Of a DNA stretch of 64,000 bases, positions 1 through 9,665 are shown in pieces. The notes under the pieces are model-generated. The model worked only from the letters and a program-made list of their open reading frames with translations, made no database searches and was not told where the DNA came from. The stretch spans positions 42,403 to 106,402 of the forward strand of contig NZ_SNZF01000015.1 in assembly GCF_004363725.1 (NCBI RefSeq), read 5' to 3'. Position 1 is the first letter of the stretch. Every line of letters starts with the position of its first letter. Origin of the DNA: Aquamicrobium defluvii (lineage in GTDB: Bacteria > Pseudomonadota > Alphaproteobacteria > Rhizobiales > Rhizobiaceae). The position numbers were made by a program, and so were the translations under genes.

Positions 1-375
1 GGCCGCACGGGCGATCTTCTCTACCTCCTCGACGCAGTCCACCGCGTAGAGGCGGATGCCGAGATCGTGAGCGCGGGCAATGTCGCGCTCCTTCTTGATG
101 GTGTTGCCGAAGCTGATGCGGTCGGGCGTGGCGCCTGCGTCCAGCGCCATCTCGATCTCGGCGACCGAGGCGGTATCGAAGGACGAGCCCATGCCGGCCA
201 GCAGGCGCAGGATCTCCGGCGCCGGGTTGGCCTTCACCGCATAGAAGATGCGCGCGTCGGGAAGCGCCTTCTCGAAGGCGCGATAATTCTCCTGCACGAC
301 ATCGAGATCTACCACGAGGCACGGTCCGCTCGGACGGCGGGTGGCGAGGAAATCGAGGATACGCTGGGTGGCCAT
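1..375 (-). CDS. odc: Ornithine decarboxylase (fold III PLP decarboxylase), N-terminal part, cut by window edge
   Basis: The minus-strand frame is open from an ATG at 375 to the window edge, giving 125 residues. It begins MATQRILDFLATRRPSG and carries FYAVKANP, in which Lys48 would form the PLP Schiff base of the alanine-racemase-fold (eukaryote-like) ornithine/lysine/diaminopimelate decarboxylases. The following stretch (FDTASVAEIEMAL, RISFGNTIKKERDI) is typical of the rhizobial ornithine decarboxylase, which makes putrescine from ornithine. A clear GGAG ribosome site lies a few bases before the ATG. Homospermidine synthase at 17.9 kb would use the putrescine. Lysine or dual ornithine/lysine specificity cannot be excluded from this fragment. 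Confidence 0.85.
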   Translation of the reverse strand, partial: MATQRILDFLATRRPSGPCLVVDLDVVQENYRAFEKALPDARIFYAVKANPAPEILRLLAGMGSSFDTASVAEIEMALDAGATPDRISFGNTIKKERDIARAHDLGIRLYAVDCVEEVEKIARAA

Positions 376-605
376 CGGCTTTTCTCCATCGCGCCACAAG
401 GCGCGCACAAAGGCTGCGTCGAGCGGGCGCGCGGCCTCGCATGAACGCGGTGGACAAAGCGGGAAGGGAATCGCAGGGAGCCGGCCGGTGGAGACACCGG
501 AACCCCGAAACGCCTTTCCGCGGCGGTGAGCTGAAGCCTTGCCCGGCTCCGGCTCGCTTTGTCTGCCTTGGCTTGGATGGGAAATCCCAACCGCACTGCC
601 GGCAA
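376..605 (-). promoter_or_regulatory. Structured 5' leader of the ornithine decarboxylase gene (speF-type leader RNA candidate)
   Basis: Read on the minus strand, this leader has nested complementarity. GACAAAGCG (555-563) pairs perfectly with CGCTTTGTC (453-461). Inside it GAGCCGG (549-555, also 543-549) pairs with CCGGCTC (478-484). Inside that is a perfect CCGGTG-TCTC-CACCGG hairpin (485-500). A short hairpin (391-404) sits just upstream of the ribosome site. Alphaproteobacterial odc/speF genes are known to carry the speF leader motif (Rfam), proposed to control polyamine synthesis. The position and structure fit, but I matched it by location and folding, not by a covariance search. Confidence 0.55.
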
Positions 606-952
606 TGAAGGTGTGCCTCTTCAGTAACCCCGATCTATGGACGATCGGCAGACACCAGAAAGGCCCGCACCGTCGTTGCTTCAAGGCGTCCTCGATCATG
701 CGGTTGGCCACTTGATCGACCGGGCTCGTTATTTCCCGGGTACCGTCCCGACTGTCCTCGCCATTCGAGGAGCCGGGGGACGCCCACAGGCACGTGCGAC
801 TTTGGGCAAGCGCGATATAGGAACAGTGCCTGTCACAATCAACCGAATTCTTTGCCCGCCTTGAAAAATCACCGGCATCGAACAATCCTGCCATCATCGT
901 TTCACGTTTGGAGACGATGGCTGTCCGGGTTCCCCGGTGGAAGGAAGACCAG
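606..952. other. Intergenic region between odc leader and LysR gene
   Basis: No convincing gene is seen here. Open frames exist on both strands but lack ribosome sites and recognisable protein features. The region should hold the divergent promoters of odc (minus) and the LysR gene (plus). The only promoter-like match I could place is the minus-strand one at 814-842. Confidence 0.5.
814..842 (-). promoter_or_regulatory. Candidate sigma-70-type promoter of the odc transcript
   Basis: On the minus strand TTGATT (837-842) is followed after 17 bases by TATATC (814-819). A start near 806 would give a leader of roughly 430 nt before the odc ATG, which fits a structured regulatory 5' UTR. The match is by eye only. 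Confidence 0.35.
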
Positions 953-1852
<900 letters not shown>

Positions 1853-1876
1853 CGGTTCTGTCATGGTTTCATGCCA

Positions 1877-1906
1877 TTGTCCCATTTTCGCCCGCTTTGT
1901 GATAAT
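1877..1906 (+). promoter_or_regulatory. Candidate promoter of the DUF1007/NicO operon
   Basis: TTGTCC (1877-1882) and GATAAT (1901-1906) are separated by 18 bases, about 40 bases before the DUF1007 start. The -10 element is preceded by TGT, giving a partly extended -10. No clear metal-regulator operator was recognised. Confidence 0.35.
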
Positions 1907-1944
1907 CCTCGGGCTCGCAGCAAGTCAGGGATACGAACCTTCAA

Positions 1945-2607
1945 ATGCCCTTTGAACGCACAGTGCCGAAGGTGGGGGCCGCACTGGCCGCCTTGCTCGC
2001 ATGCACCGTTCCCGCAAGCGTGCATCCGCATGTCTTTGCGGAAGCCCGGCTCGACGTGGTGCTCGGCGCCGACCATCAGACCGTGAAGGCACTGCGCCAC
2101 CTGTGGCGTTTCGACGACCTGTTCTCCTCGACCGTGCTGATGGAATTCGACGCCAACGCCGACCTCAGGCTCGACGACGACGAGTTGCAGGAGGTGGCCA
2201 ACACCATCCACGCCTCGCTGGCCGACTTCAACTATTTCCAGCTCGTCACGGTGGACGGCAAGGACGTGAAGATGAAGCCGCCCGCCGCGATCATGGCCAA
2301 CTTCGAGAACAACCAGCTCATCATCCTGTTCGAATCCGAACCCGAGACCCCGATCCAGCTTGCCGGGGACATCCGTCTCGGCGTTTACGACCCTACTTTC
2401 TACACAGCCATCGACTTTACCGAAGACGCCAACATGGCGGTGGACGGCCTGCCCTCCATCTGCACGCGGACGGTGGTTCGCCCCGACCCCGACACCGCTC
2501 TGGCCGAGAACCAGCAGACGCTGACCGAGGCATTCTTCAACGACCCGGCAGGCACCGACATGAGCAAGATCTTCGCGACCAAGCTCGAAATCAAATGCCA
2601 TGCGTGA
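1945..2607 (+). CDS. DUF1007 family periplasmic protein, partner of NicO exporter
   Basis: A 220-residue protein with an N-terminal signal peptide (hydrophobic VGAALAALLACTVPASVH) followed by HPHVFAEARLDVV, the opening typical of DUF1007 proteins. Members of this family are nearly always encoded next to NicO-type nickel/cobalt permeases and are thought to act in the periplasm with them, although the biochemical role is not established. Here the next gene, 9 bases downstream on the same strand, is a NicO protein, so the two very probably form an operon. The ribosome site is weak and the exact start is only likely. Confidence 0.8.
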   Translation: MPFERTVPKVGAALAALLACTVPASVHPHVFAEARLDVVLGADHQTVKALRHLWRFDDLFSSTVLMEFDANADLRLDDDELQEVANTIHASLADFNYFQLVTVDGKDVKMKPPAAIMANFENNQLIILFESEPETPIQLAGDIRLGVYDPTFYTAIDFTEDANMAVDGLPSICTRTVVRPDPDTALAENQQTLTEAFFNDPAGTDMSKIFATKLEIKCHA

Positions 2608-2616
2608 GGACTGCCC

Positions 2617-3717
2617 TTGAACAAGATCTTCATACGCGTGACCTTCGCCCTGCTGGCCGTCGCTTACGTGCTGTCGCATTTCGCCGGTCATGCCCATGCC
2701 CAAAGCTCGCTCGGCATCGGCGCCAACGAAGCCGTGATCCCCTCCACCGGCATGTTCTCCGGCCTGATGATGTGGATCAACCAGCACCAGCAGGCATTCT
2801 ACCGCTCCCTGTCTTCGGCCATGAAGGCCATGCGCGACGACAGCGGGCAGGTGTGGATGCTGGCCGGCCTGTCCTTCGCCTACGGCGTGTTCCATGCGGC
2901 CGGACCCGGACACGGCAAGGCCGTCATCTCCTCCTATATGCTGGCCAACGAGGTGGCGCTGCGCCGCGGCGTCGTCCTGTCCTTCATCTCCGCCTTTCTT
3001 CAGGCGGCCACTGCCATCGCAGTCATGCTGCTCGCCTATTTCGTGCTGCGCGGCACGTCCGTGTCCATGACCAATGCCGCGCACTTCCTCGAAATCGCGA
3101 GCTACGTCTTCGTCACCGGATTCGGCGCATGGCTCCTGTGGAAGAAGGCCGGTCCCGTGGTGAGGCGCATGATCGGCGCCGCCCCCGCCTACAGCCTTTC
3201 CGCCGCAAGCGCCCCGCATGCGCATCACGATCACGACACCGGACATCATCATCTTGACGGCCAGTGCTGCCACGGCCACCACGATCATGACGATGCGCAT
3301 CGTCATGACGATCATGCACATCATCACGAGGAAGGAATGGTGTGCTCAAGCTGCGGCCATTCCCATGCCGTCGACCCCAGCCTTCTCGCATCCGAGCGGT
3401 TCGACTGGCGCACCGCATGGTCGGCCATGGCCGCCGTCGGCCTCAGGCCATGCTCGGGGGCGCTGATCGTCCTGTCCTTCGCCCTGCTGAACGGCTTGTG
3501 GATGGCGGGAATCCTGTCGGTTCTGGCAATGGCGCTGGGCACCGCCATCACCGTCTCGACGCTGGCGGTTCTGGCGGTTACGGCCAAGAACTGGGCCGTG
3601 CTTCTGGCCGGCGGCGGCAGGCTGGGCAACCGCATTCACACCGCCATCGAGATCGGCGCGGCCGCCTTCATATTCCTTGTCGGCCTGACGCTGCTTTCGG
3701 CAAGCCTGAGCGTCTGA
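2617..3717 (+). CDS. Nickel/cobalt exporter, NicO/RcnA family
   Basis: A 366-residue polytopic inner-membrane protein. The first conserved half carries [10 protein letters not shown] (residues 92-101), the hallmark HxxxPGHGK motif of NicO proteins. The second half contains [12 protein letters not shown]. Between them residues 201-238 form an extreme His/Asp-rich loop with about 20 histidines, followed by CSSCGHSH. Such loops bind Ni, Co or Zn in RcnA-like exporters. Export of nickel or cobalt is therefore the likely role, but the substrate cannot be read from sequence. It lies 9 bases after the DUF1007 gene and is convergent with the small gene at 3734. Confidence 0.85.
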   Translation: MNKIFIRVTFALLAVAYVLSHFAGHAHAQSSLGIGANEAVIPSTGMFSGLMMWINQHQQAFYRSLSSAMKAMRDDSGQVWMLAGLSFAYGVFHAAGPGHGKAVISSYMLANEVALRRGVVLSFISAFLQAATAIAVMLLAYFVLRGTSVSMTNAAHFLEIASYVFVTGFGAWLLWKKAGPVVRRMIGAAPAYSLSAASAPHAHHDHDTGHHHLDGQCCHGHHDHDDAHRHDDHAHHHEEGMVCSSCGHSHAVDPSLLASERFDWRTAWSAMAAVGLRPCSGALIVLSFALLNGLWMAGILSVLAMALGTAITVSTLAVLAVTAKNWAVLLAGGGRLGNRIHTAIEIGAAAFIFLVGLTLLSASLSV

Positions 3718-3733
3718 CCCGTATCGGGCGCCT

Positions 3734-3934
3734 TTACCTGCCGTTGCGGCTCCGGGAGCGGAGCCAGAAAAACGCAAACGGCGCAATCAGCACCAGCCCC
3801 ATGAACACGCCGCCGAGCACCGGCGAGATGTTTCCGACCGCCAGCATGATGGTCGGGACGAAATAGAGGAACGTTCCGAATACTGCGAGAATGAGAAAGG
3901 TGGCGAGCGCCGTCTGTCTGGTTTCACGGTCCAT
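3734..3934 (-). CDS. Small two-helix membrane protein, unknown function
   Basis: A 66-residue protein beginning MDRETRQTALATFL. It has two hydrophobic segments (about residues 9-27 and 34-56) and a basic C terminus (WLRSRSRNGR). The ATG at 3934 was chosen because GAGGAACG lies just before it; the open frame extends further upstream without such a site. It lies between and beside metal exporters, but nothing in it suggests metal binding. Short proteins of this kind are often found in rhizobial genomes without known function. Confidence 0.65.
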   Translation of the reverse strand: MDRETRQTALATFLILAVFGTFLYFVPTIMLAVGNISPVLGGVFMGLVLIAPFAFFWLRSRSRNGR

Positions 3935-3978
3935 CGTCGTTCCTCGGCAGGCTGCGGCCGCACGCATGTCGGCCTTGT

Positions 3979-4965
3979 TCAATGTTGGTGCGCCTGCTTT
4001 GCCACGTCGCGCCCGCAATGGCCATGGTGTTGGTCATGATCGCCGTCGCCGTCCGCACAGCGGTCGAGTTCCGTTTCGACGGTTGCATGCTCCACGCCAT
4101 GCTCCGAAGCCAGGCGGGCCTTGATGGCGCCGACGACCACATGGGGGTCGGCCCCCTCGTCCAGACGCGCGTGGAGCGTGGCCATATGCTTCGAGCCGTC
4201 CAGAGACCACAGATGCACATGATGCACCTCGCTCACGCCGGCGACGCTGGCCCTGAGATCGGAGGCAATCGCATCGCGGTCGAGCGTCTCGGGCGTGCCC
4301 TCCAGAAGCAGATGCGCAGCCTCGCGCATCAGCCGCCACGCGGTCGAAAGGATGATGACGGCCACCAGCACCGACAGGATCGGATCGATCGGGTTCCAGC
4401 CGGTGGCGAGGATGATGAGCGCAGCGGCAATCGCCGCCACGGAACCGAGCAGATCGCCGACCACATGCAGGATCGCGCCGCGCATGTTGAGGCTTTCGCG
4501 GTCGCCGCCGTGCAGGATCAGAAAGCCGGCGATGTTCACCAGCAGGCCGAGCGTGGCGATGACCAGCATCGGCGCACCGAGAACAGGCGGCGGCTCCATG
4601 AAACGCCGCCACGCCTCGTAGACGATCCACAGTGCAATGACGAAGATGGCGATACCGTTGGTATAGGCGACGAGGGTCTTCACCCGCCCGAAACCGTAGG
4701 ACATGCGGCTGGTGGCCGGCCGTTCGGCAAGGTGGAATGCGTACCAGGCGAGGCTGAGCGCCAGCGTGTCGGTGAGCATGTGGCCTGCATCGGCAAGCAG
4801 CGCCAGAGAGTTGGTGAAGATGCCGCCCAGCGCCTCTGCGATCATGAAGCCGCCGGTGAGGCAGGCTGCGATCATCACCCGGCGCTTGTCGGTCGGGCCG
4901 TGGCCATGCGCTCCGTGATCGTGCGTCCCATGGTCGTGGCCGTCATGATCGTGCGAATGCGCCAT
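3979..4965 (-). CDS. Cation diffusion facilitator (CDF) metal exporter, ZitB/CzcD type
   Basis: A 328-residue protein. It starts with a His/Asp-rich cytoplasmic tail (MAHSHDHDGHDHGTHDHGAH), followed by six predicted membrane segments. Segment 2 contains the transport-site pattern DAGHMLTD and segment 5 contains HVVGD, the paired H/DxxxD Zn sites of the family. A C-terminal cytoplasmic ferredoxin-like domain (about residues 220-300, VSEVHHVHLWSLDG) and another His-rich end follow. It exports Zn, Co or related divalent ions by proton exchange. The upstream ATG at 5061 was rejected because the His-rich family start lies at 4965. It converges with the NicO cluster, suggesting a local metal-homeostasis group. 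Confidence 0.9.
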   Translation of the reverse strand: MAHSHDHDGHDHGTHDHGAHGHGPTDKRRVMIAACLTGGFMIAEALGGIFTNSLALLADAGHMLTDTLALSLAWYAFHLAERPATSRMSYGFGRVKTLVAYTNGIAIFVIALWIVYEAWRRFMEPPPVLGAPMLVIATLGLLVNIAGFLILHGGDRESLNMRGAILHVVGDLLGSVAAIAAALIILATGWNPIDPILSVLVAVIILSTAWRLMREAAHLLLEGTPETLDRDAIASDLRASVAGVSEVHHVHLWSLDGSKHMATLHARLDEGADPHVVVGAIKARLASEHGVEHATVETELDRCADGDGDHDQHHGHCGRDVAKQAHQH

Positions 4966-4979
4966 GGGAGCGATGCCTT

Positions 4980-5666
4980 TCAGGCGCCGGACGCGGCGCG
5001 GAACTCTTCCAGCCTTTTCACCTGCCGGCCCTCCCCGTCGAAATTCGAAGGATCGAGCCATGCCTCATAGGCGCCTTTCAGCGCCGGCCATTCCTTGTCG
5101 ATGATCGAATACCACGCGGTGTCGCGATTCGCGCCCTTGACCACCATATGCTGGCGGAAAATGCCCTCGAAACGGAAGCCGAAACGTTCTGCTGCACGTT
5201 TCGACGGCTCGTTGGCGTTGTTGCACTTCCATTCGTAACGGCGATAGCCGAGATCGTCGAAGACATGGGACGCGAACAGGAACTGCGCTTCGGTGGCCGC
5301 CGGCTTGCGCGCCACGAGCGGCCCCCAATAGATATTGCCGATCTCCGCCACGCCATTGGCCGGATCGATGCGCATCAGCGTCTGACGCCCCGCGACCTTG
5401 CCGCTGGCCTTGTCGATGACCGCAAAGAACAGCGGATCGGGACTCGCCACCGCCTTGTCCAGCCATGGCTGGAAGGATGCGCGGTCCTGCGGCGGCAGTT
5501 CCGGCAGCCAGGCGAAACGCAATGCGGCATCCGGCACCGAAGACGCCTCGAACAGTTCGTCCCCATGGCGGGCGGCATCCAGCGGCTCCAGCCTCACGGT
5601 TCGGCCTTCCAGAACCCGGCGCTCGGGGCGCGGTCTCGGCTGCCATTTGCTCAGCTCGTCGGCCAT
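4980..5666 (-). CDS. GNAT family N-acetyltransferase (RimJ/RimL-like)
   Basis: A 228-residue acetyltransferase with the GNAT_3 pattern: substrate-side start RTVRLEPLDAARHGDELF, core strands FFAVIDKASGKVAGRQTLMRI and VAEIGNIYWGP, then RRYEWKCNNANEPSKRAAERFGF, the RimJ-like C-terminal part. The acceptor is unknown; many relatives are called protein or antibiotic acetyltransferases without data. The ATG at 5666 is preceded by AGGAGAG, better than the upstream ATG at 5687. Its stop lies 14 bases before the CDF start on the same strand, so the two could be cotranscribed. Confidence 0.85.
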   Translation of the reverse strand: MADELSKWQPRPRPERRVLEGRTVRLEPLDAARHGDELFEASSVPDAALRFAWLPELPPQDRASFQPWLDKAVASPDPLFFAVIDKASGKVAGRQTLMRIDPANGVAEIGNIYWGPLVARKPAATEAQFLFASHVFDDLGYRRYEWKCNNANEPSKRAAERFGFRFEGIFRQHMVVKGANRDTAWYSIIDKEWPALKGAYEAWLDPSNFDGEGRQVKRLEEFRAASGA

Positions 5667-5762
5667 GGTCTCTCCTTGCCTGTTCACCGTACAAGGCTCA
5701 CAGGAAAGCAGCCAGCGGGAAAGAACCAGCGGGGCTTGAGAAATGTCCCAGGAGAGCGGGGC

Positions 5763-6518
5763 TTATCCCCTGCCCACGAATGGCATCTTCGTCGCCATCA
5801 CCGTCATGAACAGCACATTGGCGTCGAGCGGCAAACCGGCCATGTAGACGACCGCCTCTGCCACCCGCTCGACATCCATCACCGCCTCGACGGCAATGCT
5901 GCCGTCCGCCTGCGGGATGCCTGCCGCCATGGGCGCTACCATTTCCGTCAGGGCGTTGCCGATATCGATCTGGCCGCACGCAATGTCGAAGGGCCGTCCG
6001 TCCAGCGCCAGCGTCCTGGTCAGTCCGGTGATGGCATGCTTGGTGGTGGTGTAGGGCACGGAACCCGGCCGCGGCGCGTGAGCCGAGATCGATCCGTTGT
6101 TGATGATGCGGCCGCCCATCGGGCTTTGCCGTCGCATGGCCCCGAAGGCAGCACGGGCGCACAGGAAGGAGCCTGTGAGATTGACACCCACCACCTCGTT
6201 CCAGCTTTCGACCGGAATTTCGTCGATGGGCGCAGCCTTGCAGCCCATCCCGGCGTTGTTGAACAGGAGATCGATCCGACCAAAGGCTTCGACCGCGACA
6301 CCAAAAAGATCCTCGACCTGTTCGGGCACGGTCACATCGCAGGAAACCGCGAGACCTTTTGCCTCGGCGCCCTCGACTTCACGCACGGCTGCGTCCAGCG
6401 GTTCCTTGCGGCGACCGCAGAACACCGTGTTCCAGCCATCGCGCAACAAAGCCTGCGCCACGCTCCTGCCGATGCCGGAGCCTGCGCCGGTGACGACGGC
6501 CGTTCCCTTTATTGTCAT
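5763..6518 (-). CDS. Short-chain dehydrogenase/reductase (SDR)
   Basis: A 251-residue classical SDR. The Rossmann nucleotide motif TGAGSGIG is at residues 10-17, the NNAG motif follows in LLFNNAGMG, and catalytic Ser and YxxxK appear in NNGSISAH and [10 protein letters not shown]. It should oxidise or reduce an alcohol/ketone with NAD(P)H; the substrate is not evident. GGAGGAATTGGC precedes the ATG at 6518, so the much longer open frame reaching back to 7031 is not used. The gene stands alone between the GNAT and TerB-like genes on the same strand. Confidence 0.9.
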   Translation of the reverse strand: MTIKGTAVVTGAGSGIGRSVAQALLRDGWNTVFCGRRKEPLDAAVREVEGAEAKGLAVSCDVTVPEQVEDLFGVAVEAFGRIDLLFNNAGMGCKAAPIDEIPVESWNEVVGVNLTGSFLCARAAFGAMRRQSPMGGRIINNGSISAHAPRPGSVPYTTTKHAITGLTRTLALDGRPFDIACGQIDIGNALTEMVAPMAAGIPQADGSIAVEAVMDVERVAEAVVYMAGLPLDANVLFMTVMATKMPFVGRG

Positions 6519-6696
6519 GCCAATTCCTCCAGACTGGCAGAGGGAATCGCAAATGCCGAAGGTCAAGGCAAGCATACAAAAAGGGCGGTCATTCGCGACC
6601 GCCCCAATTTGCGTACAGCGCCCGGGAGGAGGAAGGCACTTCGCCTGTGTGCAATCCTGCTCCTGCAGGGTTAACAATACCTTAACGGCTACAACG

Positions 6697-7431
6697 TCAC
6701 CAGGGCGAGCCGGGGACCGGTGCCGGCTGCGGGGCGCCGGACGACGTGACCGTCGCCTCGATGTGATCGACAAGCTGATCCGCCAGACCGAGGCGCCCGG
6801 CCAGCAGATCGAGATAGCCGCGTTCCGCGCGCGTGTCGGCATCGACGGCAAGACGCGAGGCGGTGTAAAGCTCCACCTTCTGCGCTTCGGTTCTGGCGGC
6901 CGCCACCAGCGTGTCGAGGTCGAGCGGCGATTCCAGTTCTGCCTTGAGGAAGCTTTCGGCCTCGGCATCCAGCCCCGACAGGCTGAGCTTCTCGCCGATG
7001 CGCCGCTTCTCGTCGTCATCGATCCGGCCATCGGCCCTGGCGGCCGCGATCATGGCGCGCACCAGCGTCAGCGCGAACTCAGCCTCGCCCTGCGGGGCCT
7101 GCGAGGGATGGAATTCGGTATCCTCGGGCGGGGGCAGCAGAACCTGTTCGTCGGCCTGTGCGGGTTCAGCCGGCTGCCTGCCGTTCTGGTAATTCTGATA
7201 GGCTTTGTAGGCGAGCCCGCCGATGGCGGCCAGACCGCCCAGCTTGAGCGCCGCGCCGCCTACCTTGCGGCCCGGTTGGGTGCCCAGAAGAACCGCTGCG
7301 ATTGCGCCGGCCGCGAGTGGATTGTCCCTGGCCATCTGCACGGCCTGCCCGGCCTTGTCGCGCACGGTACCGGTGGTTCCGGGCACTTGCGAGCCGAGAA
7401 GGTCGTCGAGAAGTTTCTTGGGATCGAACAT
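6697..7431 (-). CDS. TerB-like / DUF533 family protein
   Basis: A 244-residue protein related to YebE/DUF533. The N terminus [15 protein letters not shown] is typical. A glycine/alanine-rich hydrophobic stretch (about residues 40-75, [11 protein letters not shown] and [21 protein letters not shown]) resembles a membrane-associated glycine-zipper segment. The C-terminal part (about 110-225, [20 protein letters not shown]) is an all-helical TerB-like domain with the acidic DGRIDDDE signature. The family is common in envelope-stress contexts but has no proven activity. A GTG at 7437 is in frame, yet GGAGG is best spaced for the ATG at 7431. Confidence 0.8.
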   Translation of the reverse strand: MFDPKKLLDDLLGSQVPGTTGTVRDKAGQAVQMARDNPLAAGAIAAVLLGTQPGRKVGGAALKLGGLAAIGGLAYKAYQNYQNGRQPAEPAQADEQVLLPPPEDTEFHPSQAPQGEAEFALTLVRAMIAAARADGRIDDDEKRRIGEKLSLSGLDAEAESFLKAELESPLDLDTLVAAARTEAQKVELYTASRLAVDADTRAERGYLDLLAGRLGLADQLVDHIEATVTSSGAPQPAPVPGSPW

Positions 7432-7595
7432 CGGCACCTCCGCTGGAGCAATTTCAGGACATCTGGAAACCCGGTTTCCGTTCGGAATTGCGTTAACGCC
7501 CTCATCCCGGTCGGCGGTTTCCTGTCGGGGACAGGTAGGGCGGCGACCATGTCATTACAATGACGCGGGTCACGCAAGCCCGCACAAAAAACGGA

Positions 7596-8522
7596 TCAGC
7601 TTCCGATATGCTCCCTGCCCCGCCTCGCCGCCAGTTCGACCTGGCGCTGGCGCTCTGCATAGCGCGCCCGGTCCTCCTCGGAGCGGCTGTCATGGCAGTA
7701 ATCGCATGAGATGCCGGGGCTGTATTTCGCAGAAGCGCGTTCGGCCGGGGTGAGCGGGTGCCGGCAGGCGCGGCACAGTTCCGCCTCGCCTTCCTCCAGC
7801 CCGTGCGTCACGGAAACGCGCTCGTCGAAGACGAAGCATTCCCCTTCCCACAGGCTTTCTTCGGCCGGCACGTCCTCCAGATATTTCAGGATGCCGCCCT
7901 TGAGATGGAACACATCGTCGAAGCCGAGCGACTTCACGAAGGCTGTTGCCTTCTCGCAGCGAATGCCGCCGGTGCAGAACATGGCGATCTTGCGATTCTC
8001 CAGTTCACCCCGGTGTTCCTCCACCCATTCCGGAAATTCGCGGAATGTAGCCGTGCGCGGATCGACCGCGCCCCTGAACGTGCCGAGCGCCACTTCATAG
8101 TCGTTGCGCGTATCGATGACGATCGTGTCCGGGTCGGAGATCAGCTCGTTCCATTCGGATGGAGCGACATAGGTGCCGACGCTCGTTTGCGGATCGATGC
8201 CATCGACCCCCATGGTCACGATTTCGCGTTTCAGGCGAACCTTCATGCGGTGGAACGGCATTTCGGCCGCATGGCTGTATTTGACTTCGAGGCCGGTCAG
8301 CTCCGGCTGGGACGTGAGCCAGGCGACCAGTTCGGCAATCGCCGCCTCGGTGCCGGCAACCGTTCCGTTGATGCCTTCGCGCGCGAGAAGCAGGGTGCCC
8401 CTGATGCCCCGCCCGCAACAGAAGGCGGCAAGCGGCGCGCGCAGTTCCCCGAACCGTTCCAGCCGGCAGAAGCGGTAGAGGGCGGCGACACGGAAAGACG
8501 CAGGGGCGATGGTCTCGTTCAT
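7596..8522 (-). CDS. trhO: tRNA uridine(34) hydroxylase TrhO (rhodanese-like, YceA family)
   Basis: A 308-residue protein with the TrhO layout: N-terminal ferredoxin-like UPF0176 domain ([24 protein letters not shown]), central rhodanese domain with the conserved block [17 protein letters not shown] containing the catalytic Cys, and a C-terminal Cys-rich segment ([18 protein letters not shown]). TrhO enzymes hydroxylate U34 of tRNAs using prephenate-derived chemistry or oxygen, giving ho5U. The start at 8522 begins [18 protein letters not shown], as in relatives; no strong ribosome site is visible. It diverges from the muramidase gene. Confidence 0.9.
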   Translation of the reverse strand: MNETIAPASFRVAALYRFCRLERFGELRAPLAAFCCGRGIRGTLLLAREGINGTVAGTEAAIAELVAWLTSQPELTGLEVKYSHAAEMPFHRMKVRLKREIVTMGVDGIDPQTSVGTYVAPSEWNELISDPDTIVIDTRNDYEVALGTFRGAVDPRTATFREFPEWVEEHRGELENRKIAMFCTGGIRCEKATAFVKSLGFDDVFHLKGGILKYLEDVPAEESLWEGECFVFDERVSVTHGLEEGEAELCRACRHPLTPAERASAKYSPGISCDYCHDSRSEEDRARYAERQRQVELAARRGREHIGS

Positions 8523-8715
8523 GATGCCGGGCGTAACGTTTCCGGGCCGTGGATTCAAGATGCCGACACGCCACGGCCACCAATGCGGAAAAGCCATGCG
8601 TTTCCGCTGGTTGAAGCCCCGCATGTGCTGTCGCGGCAAGAGATTTGTGCCCGCCCTGAAAATCTGGCCGAAACTTCTCCCGCCAAAAAATGTTTTCAGC
8701 AAAGAGGTCGGGCCG

Positions 8716-9594
8716 ATGTTCAACGATGCCGTCATCACAGAAGCGAATGCCGCGGCAGCGCTGGCCGGGATCGAGCCGGCCGCCCTGCTTGCCGTCATGG
8801 AGGTTGAAAGCGGCGGTCGCCTGTTTGCCGTCGTGAATGGGCGCAACGAACCGCTCATCCGCTTCGAGGGGCATTATTTCGATCGCCGCCTGACAGGCAG
8901 CAAGCAGGCACGCGCCCGCGAACTCGGCCTTGCCGCGCCCGCGGCTGGCGCGATCGCCAACCCCTCCACACAGGCAGGACGCTGGGCCCTGCTGGGCAAA
9001 GCCACGCAAATCGATGCAAGGGCGGCCTATGAATCGACCTCATGGGGCATCGGCCAGGTCATGGGCGCACACTGGCTGTGGCTCGGCTTCGCCAACGTCC
9101 AGGCCCTTGTGGCCGAAGCCCGTTCAGGTGCCGGCGGCCAGATCAGGCTCATGGTGCGCTATATCGACAAGGCCGGGCTGATCAAAGCGCTCAACTCACA
9201 CGACTGGCAGGCTTTCGCGCGCGGCTACAATGGCCCCGGCTACGCGAAGAACGCCTACGACAAGAAACTGGCTGCCGCCTATGCCCGCCGGGCGTCCGGC
9301 GCGAAGCAACCTGCCGGCACCGGCCCGCTGCTGCGGCTGGGCTCGAAGGGCGAGGCGGTTGCGGATATCCAGAACCGCCTCGTTCGGCTGGGCTATCCGC
9401 TTCAGGTAGACGGACAATTCGGTCCTGCGACACGGGAAGCCGTGCGCCGTTTCCAGAAGGACGGGGGCCTGGCGGCGGACGGAATCGTCGGCGCAAAAAC
9501 CCGAGCCGCGCTGACCGAAACCGTTCCCGGACCAGTCTCGCGCTGGTGGAGCGCCGTGAAAAGCGGCCTCGCCCGCATTCTGGGCAGAGCCTGA
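8716..9594 (+). CDS. N-acetylmuramidase with C-terminal peptidoglycan-binding domain (phage-type)
   Basis: A 292-residue protein. Residues 1-185 match the N-acetylmuramidase (DUF3380) fold first known from phage endolysins: [15 protein letters not shown] carries the probable catalytic Glu, followed by [14 protein letters not shown] and [14 protein letters not shown]. Residues about 200-260 form a PG_binding_1 repeat ([23 protein letters not shown], then [14 protein letters not shown]). There is no signal peptide, as in holin-dependent endolysins. It sits alone in ordinary chromosome, so it is probably a domesticated phage lysin or a remnant. GAGGTCGGGCC precedes the ATG. Confidence 0.85.
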   Translation: MFNDAVITEANAAAALAGIEPAALLAVMEVESGGRLFAVVNGRNEPLIRFEGHYFDRRLTGSKQARARELGLAAPAAGAIANPSTQAGRWALLGKATQIDARAAYESTSWGIGQVMGAHWLWLGFANVQALVAEARSGAGGQIRLMVRYIDKAGLIKALNSHDWQAFARGYNGPGYAKNAYDKKLAAAYARRASGAKQPAGTGPLLRLGSKGEAVADIQNRLVRLGYPLQVDGQFGPATREAVRRFQKDGGLAADGIVGAKTRAALTETVPGPVSRWWSAVKSGLARILGRA

Positions 9595-9665
9595 TTTCAG
9601 GCTTCATGGACTTGCAATCCGGCCCATGTTAAATCGGTTGAAATTTGCATTGTCGAAAGATTGCC

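Noticed and set aside
637..864. 75-codon plus-strand open frame in the odc-LysR gap
   Set aside because: No ribosome site, no recognisable features, and it crosses the probable odc promoter.
1861..3327. 488-codon minus-strand open frame across DUF1007 and NicO
   Set aside because: Met/Val/His-rich start is the complement of the NicO His-rich loop; the plus-strand genes are clearly real.
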